11,215 nucleotides of DNA from DASTHV01 sp035718045 (lineage in GTDB: Bacteria; Patescibacteriota; Saccharimonadia; Saccharimonadales; UBA10212): positions 1 through 11,215 of the forward strand of contig DASTHV010000064.1 of NCBI GenBank assembly GCA_035718045.1, written 5' to 3'. The position numbers and the translations under genes were made by a program. The stretch's first letter is position 1; each line of letters begins with the position of its first letter. This document shows positions 5,277 to 11,215 of the stretch, piece by piece. The notes beneath the pieces were generated by a model. The model saw nothing but the letters and a program-made list of their open reading frames with translations. It was not told the DNA's origin and searched no databases.

Positions 5277-7892
5277 ATGGGACTGTTTATAAACTCCGGT
5301 AGAAAAGTCAGGCAAGCTCAAGACGATGCCTTGTTAATGCTCGAGGTGCCGCGCACCAACGATAAAAAAGAACTAGCGGCCGAGCAGATGTTAGCGGCAT
5401 TGCACGGCATTTTACGCACCAAGCGCGAACTAAAACTGTCGGGCACTTTGCAAGAGCATATCAGCCTGGAAATCGCCGCAATCGGTCAGCGAATACGATT
5501 TTATATCTGGACGCCAAAGCATCTGCAGGCCTTTGTGGAAGGCCAGATTTACGCCCAATATCCTACGGTCCAGATTTTTGAGCAGGACCAGACCGAGGAC
5601 TATGCCGACAGGGTACTTACTCAAACAGTCGTTCATACTACCGATTTAGAGCTGACCGGTGACGAAACCCTGCCAATTAAGACCTTTCCAAGTTTTGAAG
5701 TCGACCCCTTGGCGGCCATTACAGCCACTCTGGCCAAACTCGATAAAGAGGACGAAGAATTATGGATTCAAATTCTGGCCCGGCCCGTGCACGACGACTG
5801 GCATCGCAAAGGCGCCCGCATGGCCGCCAAAATCAGACGGGGCGGGGGAATGTTCAGCAGCGGCGCGGCTATGGGTTACGCCGCCGAGGCAATCGCGGCC
5901 TTAGCCCGGCCACCAACCAACGAATCCAAGGAGCCCGAGCTGACCGAGCGCGATAAATCCCGGATTACCGCTATCCAAGAAAAGAGTAATAAGCTTGGCT
6001 ACCAGGTCAAAATCCGGATTTTATACGCCGGGCACGATCAACATACCGCCCGGCTGCGTATGCAGGCCTTGGTTGGCGCATTTAAACAATTTAATACTAC
6101 TAATTTGAATGGTTTCCATTCCCGCTCGGCCAGTTTCAACCGCGATAAACAGTACGAATACCAGACGCGGTTCTTTATAGATAAAGGCTACATTTTAAAT
6201 ATTGAGGAGTTGGCCAGTCTATTTCATTTGCCCCACACCACCGTGGAAACACCCAATATTCTCTGGGCTACTACCAAAACGGCCGAGCCGCCGCCCAACG
6301 TGCCAATACAGGTATCCGGTAACGAGCAAGATATCAGTTTAATGGGTGTAACGAACTTCCGAGGAACCAACACCGTGTTTGGCTTGTACCGTGCCGATCG
6401 CGGCCGGCACGTTTATATCTTAGGTCAGACTGGTACCGGTAAATCCGGCGCCCTGGAGCTTTTAACTCTTTCGGATATTTACTACAACCAAGGTTTCGCG
6501 GTAATTGACCCGCACGGCGACTACGCCCAGCATGTCTTGAGTTTTATACCGCAAAACCGCGTCGATGACGTCGTTTACTTCAACCCGGCGGATACCAGCT
6601 ACCCAATCGGCTTCAACCCCTTAGAGATAACCGATCCGAGCCTAAAAGGGCACATCAGCTCGGAGCTGGTAGGCGTCCTAAAGCGTTTGTTCGCCGAAAG
6701 CTGGGGACCGCGATTGGAATACATCTTGCGCTACAGTTTATTGGCGCTGTTAGACTATCCAAACTCTACAATGTTAGATATAACCCGACTGTTGACGGAT
6801 AAAAAATTCCGGGCCCACGTCATTACTTATATAGACGATCCGGTGGTCAAAAACTTCTGGGTCACCGAATTCGCCAGCTGGAACGACAAATTCGCCGCCG
6901 AGGCCGTAGCACCGGTATTGAATAAGGTCGGCGCCTTTACAGCCAACCCGATGATCAGAAACATCATCGGTCAGACCAAGAGCACCTTTAACATCCGTAA
7001 AATCATGGACGAAGGTAAGATCTTGATTGTAAACCTTAGTCGCGGTCTGATGGGCGAAGATAATGCCGGTATCTTAGGCGCCATGATGGTCACCAAGATC
7101 CAATTGGCGGCTATGGGACGGGCCGACATGCCCATGGACGAACGCCGGCCATTTTACCTATATGTAGATGAATTCCAAAACTTCGCCACCGATTCATTTG
7201 CTACCATCTTAAGCGAGGCTCGAAAATACGGCCTAAACTTGACCGTCGCCAACCAATATATTTCGCAGATGAGCGAGGCAGTGCGGGACGCTGTTTTTGG
7301 TAACGTCGGCACGATTGTCTGCTTTAGAATTAGCCCTGACGACTCGCCCTTCTTACAAAAGTATTTTGAACCTCAATTCGAAGGAGCCGACCTTATTCAG
7401 CAACACTCCAGGTTCTTTGTGACGACCATGATGATCAGCGATGAGAAGGCGCCGCCGTTTTCGGCAAAAACCTTGAACCTGCCAACCGCCCCGGACGATC
7501 TGAGTGATAGGATAGTAGCCTTATCTCGCGAACGCTACACGCGAAACCGTTCTGAAGTCGAGCAGTTAGTCCGCCAGAATGCCGGACTGGCTATGGACGC
7601 CTCTAAAGACACCCAGGCGTCATCTCAGCCGGCCAAACCGCGCGTCCAGGCCCAGCTCAATAATTTAGACACTCTACAGGCCCAAACGACTAAGAACCAT
7701 CAGTTAAGGGTGGGCGCTATTTTAAAATCGATGGCAGGCATTGATGCAGCTGATGGCACTGAGCCGTCCAAAGCCAAGCGACGGCGCGGCAAACGCGGCG
7801 GCAAAAAACACAAAAAGGCCCAGTCCGCCGAAACGCAATCTACTGGGTCAGTAGAATCGCCAAGCGAAGAGCAGGTTATTCACTTACGTTAG
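5277..7892 (+). CDS. VirD4/TraG/VirB4-like P-loop ATPase (type IV secretion DNA-binding / DUF87 type)
   Basis: A FtsK/HerA-superfamily motor. The Walker A motif is YILGQTGTGKS (380-390), with FAVIDPHGDY (407-416) after the first helix as in TraG/VirD4 and HerA-like proteins. The Walker B motif is FYLYVDEFQN with D631-E632, followed by LSEARKYGLNLTVANQYISQM (645-665), the sensor-like segment that ends in an asparagine-glutamine pair. The first 340 residues form an N-terminal region of unassigned fold (VPRTNDKKELAAEQMLAALHGI at 24-45). No transmembrane segment is evident, unlike classical VirD4 coupling proteins. The C-terminus is a low-complexity Gln/Ser region, then a strongly basic stretch KAKRRRGKRGGKKHKK (832-847), which likely contacts nucleic acid. 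It has one cysteine (C682). Known relatives pump DNA or protein in conjugation or pilus-linked systems, but no other secretion gene lies nearby, so the substrate is unknown. The start gives the whole N-terminal domain and sits 12 nt after a TATAAT. Confidence 0.85.
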   Translation: MGLFINSGRKVRQAQDDALLMLEVPRTNDKKELAAEQMLAALHGILRTKRELKLSGTLQEHISLEIAAIGQRIRFYIWTPKHLQAFVEGQIYAQYPTVQIFEQDQTEDYADRVLTQTVVHTTDLELTGDETLPIKTFPSFEVDPLAAITATLAKLDKEDEELWIQILARPVHDDWHRKGARMAAKIRRGGGMFSSGAAMGYAAEAIAALARPPTNESKEPELTERDKSRITAIQEKSNKLGYQVKIRILYAGHDQHTARLRMQALVGAFKQFNTTNLNGFHSRSASFNRDKQYEYQTRFFIDKGYILNIEELASLFHLPHTTVETPNILWATTKTAEPPPNVPIQVSGNEQDISLMGVTNFRGTNTVFGLYRADRGRHVYILGQTGTGKSGALELLTLSDIYYNQGFAVIDPHGDYAQHVLSFIPQNRVDDVVYFNPADTSYPIGFNPLEITDPSLKGHISSELVGVLKRLFAESWGPRLEYILRYSLLALLDYPNSTMLDITRLLTDKKFRAHVITYIDDPVVKNFWVTEFASWNDKFAAEAVAPVLNKVGAFTANPMIRNIIGQTKSTFNIRKIMDEGKILIVNLSRGLMGEDNAGILGAMMVTKIQLAAMGRADMPMDERRPFYLYVDEFQNFATDSFATILSEARKYGLNLTVANQYISQMSEAVRDAVFGNVGTIVCFRISPDDSPFLQKYFEPQFEGADLIQQHSRFFVTTMMISDEKAPPFSAKTLNLPTAPDDLSDRIVALSRERYTRNRSEVEQLVRQNAGLAMDASKDTQASSQPAKPRVQAQLNNLDTLQAQTTKNHQLRVGAILKSMAGIDAADGTEPSKAKRRRGKRGGKKHKKAQSAETQSTGSVESPSEEQVIHLR

Positions 7893-7922
7893 CTGCAAGT
7901 TTTATAGTTAAGAATTTTTATT

Positions 7923-7938
7923 GAACATTTTACGAACA
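7923..7938 (+). repeat. GAACA direct-repeat element, copy 1
   Basis: GAACA-TTTTAC-GAACA: two GAACA units 11 bp apart (one helical turn). The flanks TTGAACA and ACACGA resemble those of the second copy at 8444-8459. Confidence 0.35.
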
Positions 7939-8038
7939 CGATAAGTCTTAGCCGGCAGGCGAGAAGGTCTTGATATCAACCGCTAGTCAGGGTAGTCAGA
8001 TTAATACGAGTAAAAGTTAAAGAAATTAAAAATGTACT

Positions 8039-8064
8039 GCGGCCAGCGGCCAGCAGGGCGCAGG
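8039..8064 (+). repeat. GC-rich patch with a tandem 7-mer
   Basis: GCGGCCA occurs twice head to tail (8039-8045, 8046-8052), followed by GCAGGGCGCAGGGG. It stands out in otherwise AT-rich DNA, 40-50 bp before the dif-like site, and the G-rich strand is the plus strand. Confidence 0.4.
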
Positions 8065-8092
8065 GGCAACACAAAAACAGGTTATTGATTCC

Positions 8093-8120
8093 ATGTCGCA
8101 CAATGTATATTTTGCGACTC
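8093..8120 (+). other. dif: Candidate dif (XerC/XerD) recombination site
   Basis: It has the 11-6-11 layout of a dif site: arm ATGTCGCACAA (8093-8103), centre TGTATA (8104-8109), arm TTTTGCGACTC (8110-8120). The inner nine bases of the arms are inverted repeats with one mismatch. The string AATGTATATT across the centre is the same as in the E. coli dif core, and CGCA sits at the same place in the left arm; the outer arm bases differ. It lies where gene direction converges, as expected for a terminus. The match to known dif sites is partial. Confidence 0.4.
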
Positions 8121-8153
8121 TATATATGAACTTAAGGGCCGATAATCAATACC

Positions 8154-8168
8154 TCCCCTAACAGGGGA
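8154..8168. repeat. Short hairpin TCCCCT/AGGGGA
   Basis: Perfect 6-bp stem (8154-8159/8163-8168) with an AAC loop. It has A's rather than T's downstream on the plus strand and no T run downstream on the minus strand, so it is not a standard intrinsic terminator for either convergent gene. Confidence 0.3.
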
Positions 8169-8273
8169 AAATCAGAGCCTAGGCTTATATATTGGCCTTA
8201 TATGCTGTTTCCGCCCTTATTAATAGTTATCAATACTTATTTATCATAAGCATACGTCGTCATTTATAACGGC

Positions 8274-8310
8274 CGTGAAAAGTCCTAAGTTATCCACAGT
8301 TAATTTCACG
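8274..8310. other. Perfect DnaA box inside an inverted repeat
   Basis: TTATCCACA (8290-8298) lies between the arms CGTGAAA (8274-8280) and TTTCACG (8304-8310). It is the same 9-mer as at 3886-3894, which also sits in an inverted repeat. Nearby TTATCAATA (8227-8235) is a degenerate match. Confidence 0.4.
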
Positions 8311-8443
8311 CATTTGATTTTTGGCTCTTACTTGTTCTAATAATAATTTCCCCTGCTTTGCTGGATTTTAATTAATATTTGACATTTTACAAAATAATAT
8401 CAAAGTATACTTTTACCTATCATTACTAAATAAATATATTCAT

Positions 8444-8459
8444 GAACAAAATACGAACA
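8444..8459 (+). repeat. GAACA direct-repeat element, copy 2
   Basis: GAACA-AAATAC-GAACA, with the same 11-bp unit spacing and the same TACGAACA core as copy 1 (7923-7938). It lies 34 bp from the pyrE stop codon, so the two copies bracket the intergenic region. Confidence 0.35.
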
Positions 8460-8492
8460 AGAGAGGGCACGAAATACCGCTTAGCTTATCGG

Positions 8493-9203
8493 CTATGCAG
8501 CCAACTGGAAAGTACTTAGGCCGCCATCGGCTTTAAGGGCCTCATGGTAAGCGATTAGATTTTCAACCTCGCGCTGCCCTATCCGGCCATTCTGGCGCAG
8601 AATCGGCACGGCCCGCGTAAGGCCGGTTACGGCGTTGGCCTCAAAACCGTATTGGTCCAAGGCCTGCATACCGCCCTCTTCCCTGTCAAACTTAATAGTT
8701 ACGGCGACCGGTTCCAGGCCCACTTCTCGTAGAACCTGGGCTGCTTCATCTTTGGATTTACCGTCAGTAACAACGTCATCCGCTAGAGCCACCTGCTCGC
8801 CGGGCTCATAGCTACCTTCAATCTTTTGTTTGATTCCATAGCTTTTATCGGGCTCTTCTACACGTTCCCACAAGTAGGACAGACCAGCTTCATAGGCGCC
8901 GACAGCTGCCGGCGCGGTGGCAGCCTGCGCCTTGCCAAACACATGATCGACGTGAACGCTTAAACCCAATAGCTTAGCGGCGTAACCAACTGCCAGAGCC
9001 TTTCTGAAATCCCGTTGCTCAGCCAGGCTCATCTGTCCATTGCGGTCAAGCTCGCTACTAAACGACAGGCTGGGGCGATCATTGTAGTAGTAGGGTGATA
9101 GCCGGCCCGATTTTAACGTAATACCGTCCTGCGGAAAACCAAGCAAGCCGCGGTCAAACATGCCGACCACGATTTTTTCTTCATCATATGATTGTCCTGT
9201 CAT
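8493..9203 (-). CDS. pyrE: Orotate phosphoribosyltransferase
   Basis: It joins orotate to PRPP to give orotidine monophosphate, the fifth step of UMP synthesis, in the cytoplasm. The substrate-binding start ITLKSGRLSPYYYNDRP (28-44) and the PRPP motif VALADDVVTDGKS (138-150, with D142-D143 and the T-x-G loop) are clear. The mobile loop is EEPDKSYGIKQKIEG (116-130). The lysine before SYG (K120) matches the conserved loop lysine, but the usual Arg-Lys pair before it reads R114-V-E, which is unusual. At 236 residues it is longer than E. coli PyrE (213), mainly from a segment at about 48-66. The ATG directly follows the pyrF stop codon (TAA-ATG), so translation is probably coupled and the two are one operon. 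It has no cysteine. No terminator is evident downstream. Confidence 0.93.
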   Translation of the reverse strand: MTGQSYDEEKIVVGMFDRGLLGFPQDGITLKSGRLSPYYYNDRPSLSFSSELDRNGQMSLAEQRDFRKALAVGYAAKLLGLSVHVDHVFGKAQAATAPAAVGAYEAGLSYLWERVEEPDKSYGIKQKIEGSYEPGEQVALADDVVTDGKSKDEAAQVLREVGLEPVAVTIKFDREEGGMQALDQYGFEANAVTGLTRAVPILRQNGRIGQREVENLIAYHEALKADGGLSTFQLAA

Positions 9204-9944
9204 TTAAGCCGCCCGATTCCACAAACCTTGCTGGATTTCTTCCACGACCGCGGCGTAGGCAGCGGCCGGATCGTCGGCCTGAGATACCTGCCGACCGATT
9301 ACTAATAGGTCAGCCCCCTGTTCAATAGCTTGTTGTGGAGTAATAGACCGGGCTTGATCACCCCTATCCGCTCCAGCTGAACGTGTGCCAGGTATCATCT
9401 TAAACATACCTTTGGCCATTAGCTGGAGCATTTTTAGCTCTTCGCCGGAGGCTACAAGACCCTCGATTCCCGCCTCTTGTGCCCTATATGTTTCCCTAGA
9501 CACGACCGTAGAGGGCAGTACCTTATCAATGTCCTTAGTCTCTTCCTTGCCGATCGAGGTGAGGTGTGTCACGCCTAACATCATCACGTTGGCCTCTTTG
9601 GCAAGTTTTTGCGCGGCAGCCATTGATTTTATACCCGATTTTGTCTGAATAGTAATGCCTACCGGCGGATGGTCTAACTCTAACAAATTGTTAACCGCCC
9701 CGGCGGTGGTGTTGGGAATATCGTCGAACTTAGCGTCAGCCACCCAGTCCAGTTCTTGGTTTTGAGCCAGGCTTGATGCCTCTTTCCAACTGGTAGCGGT
9801 CGAATATTCTAATCCGATCTTCACTACCCAGGCGCCGGCCTCTTTGGCAATCGTAACTAACTCTTCGGCGCGTGCTTGATTAGAAGTATCTATTGCTTGA
9901 ATAACTCGTTCGGCGGGAGTCAGTTCGGAGCGTAAGCTTGGCAT
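9204..9944 (-). CDS. pyrF: Orotidine 5'-phosphate decarboxylase
   Basis: It decarboxylates OMP to UMP, the last step of de novo pyrimidine synthesis. A TIM barrel of normal family length (246 residues). The active site is complete: D19 in VIQAID, K42 in VVKIG, and the DAKFDDIPNT motif with D70, K72 and D75. EGLVASGEE (161-169) and the phosphate-binding end IPGTRSAGADRGDQAR (184-199) with R188, then LVIGRQVSQADDP (214-226) with R218, are typical. The start is supported by AGAGGA (plus-strand 9949-9954) just upstream of the ATG. pyrE follows with no gap. The order decarboxylase-then-transferase is the reverse of animal UMP synthase. It has no cysteine. No other pyrimidine gene is visible here, so the substrate may come from elsewhere in the genome or from a host cell. 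Confidence 0.95.
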   Translation of the reverse strand: MPSLRSELTPAERVIQAIDTSNQARAEELVTIAKEAGAWVVKIGLEYSTATSWKEASSLAQNQELDWVADAKFDDIPNTTAGAVNNLLELDHPPVGITIQTKSGIKSMAAAQKLAKEANVMMLGVTHLTSIGKEETKDIDKVLPSTVVSRETYRAQEAGIEGLVASGEELKMLQLMAKGMFKMIPGTRSAGADRGDQARSITPQQAIEQGADLLVIGRQVSQADDPAAAYAAVVEEIQQGLWNRAA

Positions 9945-9948
9945 ATGT

Positions 9949-9984
9949 CCTCTTTCCCCACCGCATTAATTTAACTCCAGTATA
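9949..9984 (-). promoter_or_regulatory. Probable pyrF-pyrE ribosome binding site and -10 element
   Basis: On the minus strand, AGAGGA (9949-9954) is a Shine-Dalgarno sequence 4 nt before the ATG. TATACT (9979-9984) is a good -10, giving a start near 9972 and a leader of about 27 nt. The -35 region is AT-rich without a clear TTGACA. The 93-bp gap to the MFS gene supports a separate promoter. Confidence 0.4.
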
Positions 9985-10037
9985 CAGCCGGCTTACAGAA
10001 ATAAATTGATAAAAATTACAACAGACGAGTTCCTCAC

Positions 10038-11215
10038 CTATGGGGAAACCTTGAGCGGTTTGGCTTGGTTCTGGATCGTCAAAAATGAAACTATGCCGGC
10101 CAGCAAGGCTAAAATGACACACAGAATCATGCTGAAGTGATACATGTTCCCTGCTCCGGCCAGACCCAACAAAGCTACCACAATCAAACCGGCAATGCGT
10201 GAAACGGCATTATTAATACCGGAGGCAATGCCCGAATTTGACTCATCTACCGCTGTCATTACCGTGGTCGTAAGCGGCGCCACTAAAAGCACTAGCCCGA
10301 CGCTAAACAATATGACGCGTGGCAGTAGGAACCATAAATAACTGTCGCCCGGTTGATAATTTATAAGCAGGAACATACCTACCGCCGCGATTAGCGGTCC
10401 GGCCGTCATAAAGAACCTCGGACCATACTTAGAAGATAGCCGGCCGACTTTTCTAGAAAAAGCTAATAGCATTAGCGACACTGGCATCAGGCTCAAGCCG
10501 GCCTTAATGGCGGAATAGCCCAAGTTTGTCTGCATGTAAATAACCAGCGCGAACATAAAACCGGCCAAAGCCCCGTACATGGCGAAAGTCATCAGGTTGG
10601 AGCCGGAGAAATTACGCGATTTGAAAAGTGATAGATGAACCATCGGGTCTTTAGCCCGCGATTCATACCACAAAAATAATCCACCCAAAGCAAAACCGGC
10701 AATCAAGGAAAGTAATGAGCCGGGACGCCAATGGTCGACCGGTCCTTCGATCAGCCCGTATATCAGGCCAGCCAGTGACAAGCCAGCCAAAACAGCTCCT
10801 CCGACATCAACGCGACGCGTCCGTTGATCCCTGCTTTCATCTACGGACTTAAGCGCCATAATACCGCAAAGGATTACTAGCGGCACATTAATAAAAAAAA
10901 TCCAACGCCAAGAAGCGGCGTCAATAATATATCCGCCCAGCAGCGGGCCGACAGCCGATAAGATTCCAGACCAGGCCGACCAGGTTCCGATGGCGGCCCC
11001 CCTTTCCTGCCGGTCAAAGTTCGTATTGATAATTGCTAGGCCACCGGGGACTAACAGCGCTCCAAAAATGCCCTGGATAAATCTTAGTGCGATTAACGAG
11101 CTTATGTTGGGCGCCAGTCCGCATAAAAGCGACAGGGTTCCGAAACCAGCCAGCCCCCACAAATAAACTTTCCGCCTGCCGAAGATATCACCCAGCGAGC
11201 CGCCCAGTAAGATCA
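10038..11215 (-). CDS. MFS efflux transporter, DHA2 (EmrB/QacA, 14-TMS) type, N-terminus outside window
   Basis: The frame is open from the right edge of the window to a TAG at 10038-10040, so the gene is cut at its 5' end. A TTG at 11160-11162 could pass for a start, but the 17 codons before it encode ILLGGSLGDIFGRRKVYL, the MFS motif A (G-x-L-x-D-x-x-G-R-R) between helices 2 and 3, so the true start lies further upstream. Motif B is RFIQGIFGALLVPGG and motif C is SAVGPLLGGYIIDAASWRW, the antiporter signature. About 12 hydrophobic helices are visible, which with the two missing ones fits the 14-helix DHA2 family of proton-driven drug exporters. The substrate cannot be told. It holds three cysteines, all in or near membrane helices. 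pyrF follows 93 bp downstream on the same strand. Confidence 0.9.
   Translation of the reverse strand, partial: ILLGGSLGDIFGRRKVYLWGLAGFGTLSLLCGLAPNISSLIALRFIQGIFGALLVPGGLAIINTNFDRQERGAAIGTWSAWSGILSAVGPLLGGYIIDAASWRWIFFINVPLVILCGIMALKSVDESRDQRTRRVDVGGAVLAGLSLAGLIYGLIEGPVDHWRPGSLLSLIAGFALGGLFLWYESRAKDPMVHLSLFKSRNFSGSNLMTFAMYGALAGFMFALVIYMQTNLGYSAIKAGLSLMPVSLMLLAFSRKVGRLSSKYGPRFFMTAGPLIAAVGMFLLINYQPGDSYLWFLLPRVILFSVGLVLLVAPLTTTVMTAVDESNSGIASGINNAVSRIAGLIVVALLGLAGAGNMYHFSMILCVILALLAGIVSFLTIQNQAKPLKVSP

Larger units (their letters stand above)
7893..8492. other. 600-bp AT-rich convergent intergenic region, possible replication terminus
   Basis: It lies between the last plus-strand gene and the last minus-strand gene of the window. 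I found no credible coding frame. Contents from left to right: GAACA direct-repeat element (7923-7938), palindrome TTGATATCAA (7970-7979), a GC-rich tandem patch (8039-8064), a dif-like site (8093-8120), a TCCCCT/AGGGGA hairpin (8154-8168), CTTAT/ATAAG stem (8236-8250), an inverted repeat around a DnaA box (8274-8310), a TTGACA at 8379-8384 without a well-spaced -10, and a second GAACA element (8444-8459). Neither convergent gene has an obvious intrinsic terminator. Confidence 0.5.

Noticed and set aside
8379..8411. Promoter TTGACA with TATACT in the convergent region
   Set aside because: The spacer is 21 nt, too long, and no gene follows on the plus strand.
7893..8492. oriC rather than terminus
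   Set aside because: Only one perfect DnaA box is present, dnaA/dnaN/rpmH are not adjacent, and genes converge on the region rather than diverge from it.
8443..8520. 25-codon plus-strand frame starting at 8443
   Set aside because: No ribosome binding site, overlaps the 3' end of pyrE, and has no recognisable features.
9880..10122. 80-residue minus-strand frame spanning the MFS end and pyrF start
   Set aside because: It overlaps two firmly identified genes in another frame, includes the pyrF promoter region, and resembles nothing known.
11160..11162. TTG as the start of the MFS gene
   Set aside because: The frame stays open to the window edge and the upstream codons encode the conserved MFS motif A, so the true start is outside the window.
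1..11215. CRISPR array, insertion sequence or prophage
   Set aside because: No regularly spaced repeats, transposase, integrase or phage structural gene was seen.

Overview
The window looks like chromosome of a Candidate Phyla Radiation bacterium, most probably Candidatus Saccharibacteria (TM7). The main reasons are a protein that joins a lone sigma-70 region 4 to HARE-type winged helices, a soluble VirD4/TraG-like ATPase standing alone, compact housekeeping genes, and the standard genetic code with no in-frame TGA (unlike Gracilibacteria/SR1). The phylum call is an inference from family resemblance; no search was run.

Layout. All genes left of about 7.9 kb are on the plus strand and all genes right of about 8.5 kb are on the minus strand. 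Plus strand: the 3' end of pth (peptidyl-tRNA hydrolase), a 475-bp gene-free stretch with a strongly structured putative RNA, dprA (DNA uptake and recombination mediator), topA (topoisomerase I, zinc-finger-less), a sigma4-HARE regulator behind a perfect consensus promoter, and an 871-residue VirD4/TraG-like ATPase. A 600-bp AT-rich convergent intergenic region follows. It holds a dif-like inverted repeat, a perfect DnaA box inside another inverted repeat, and a pair of GAACA direct-repeat elements. Minus strand, read right to left: a DHA2-type MFS exporter cut by the window edge, pyrF (OMP decarboxylase), and pyrE (orotate phosphoribosyltransferase), whose ATG abuts the pyrF stop.

How the genes work together. 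PyrE and PyrF are the last two steps of UMP synthesis, and no upstream pyrimidine gene is visible here. DprA, TopA and the ATPase all act on DNA; dprA-topA is also a conserved neighbour pair in Firmicutes. The convergence of gene direction onto a dif-like site suggests the region 7.9-8.5 kb may be the replication terminus.

Window-wide oddities. The six complete soluble proteins (2,746 residues) contain a single cysteine by eye. None of the eight genes stops at TGA (four TAA, four TAG). Two genes appear to be transcribed from promoters only 5-6 nt upstream of their start codons. The best candidates for something undescribed are the structured RNA at about 187-540, the sigma4-HARE regulator, and the putative terminus region.
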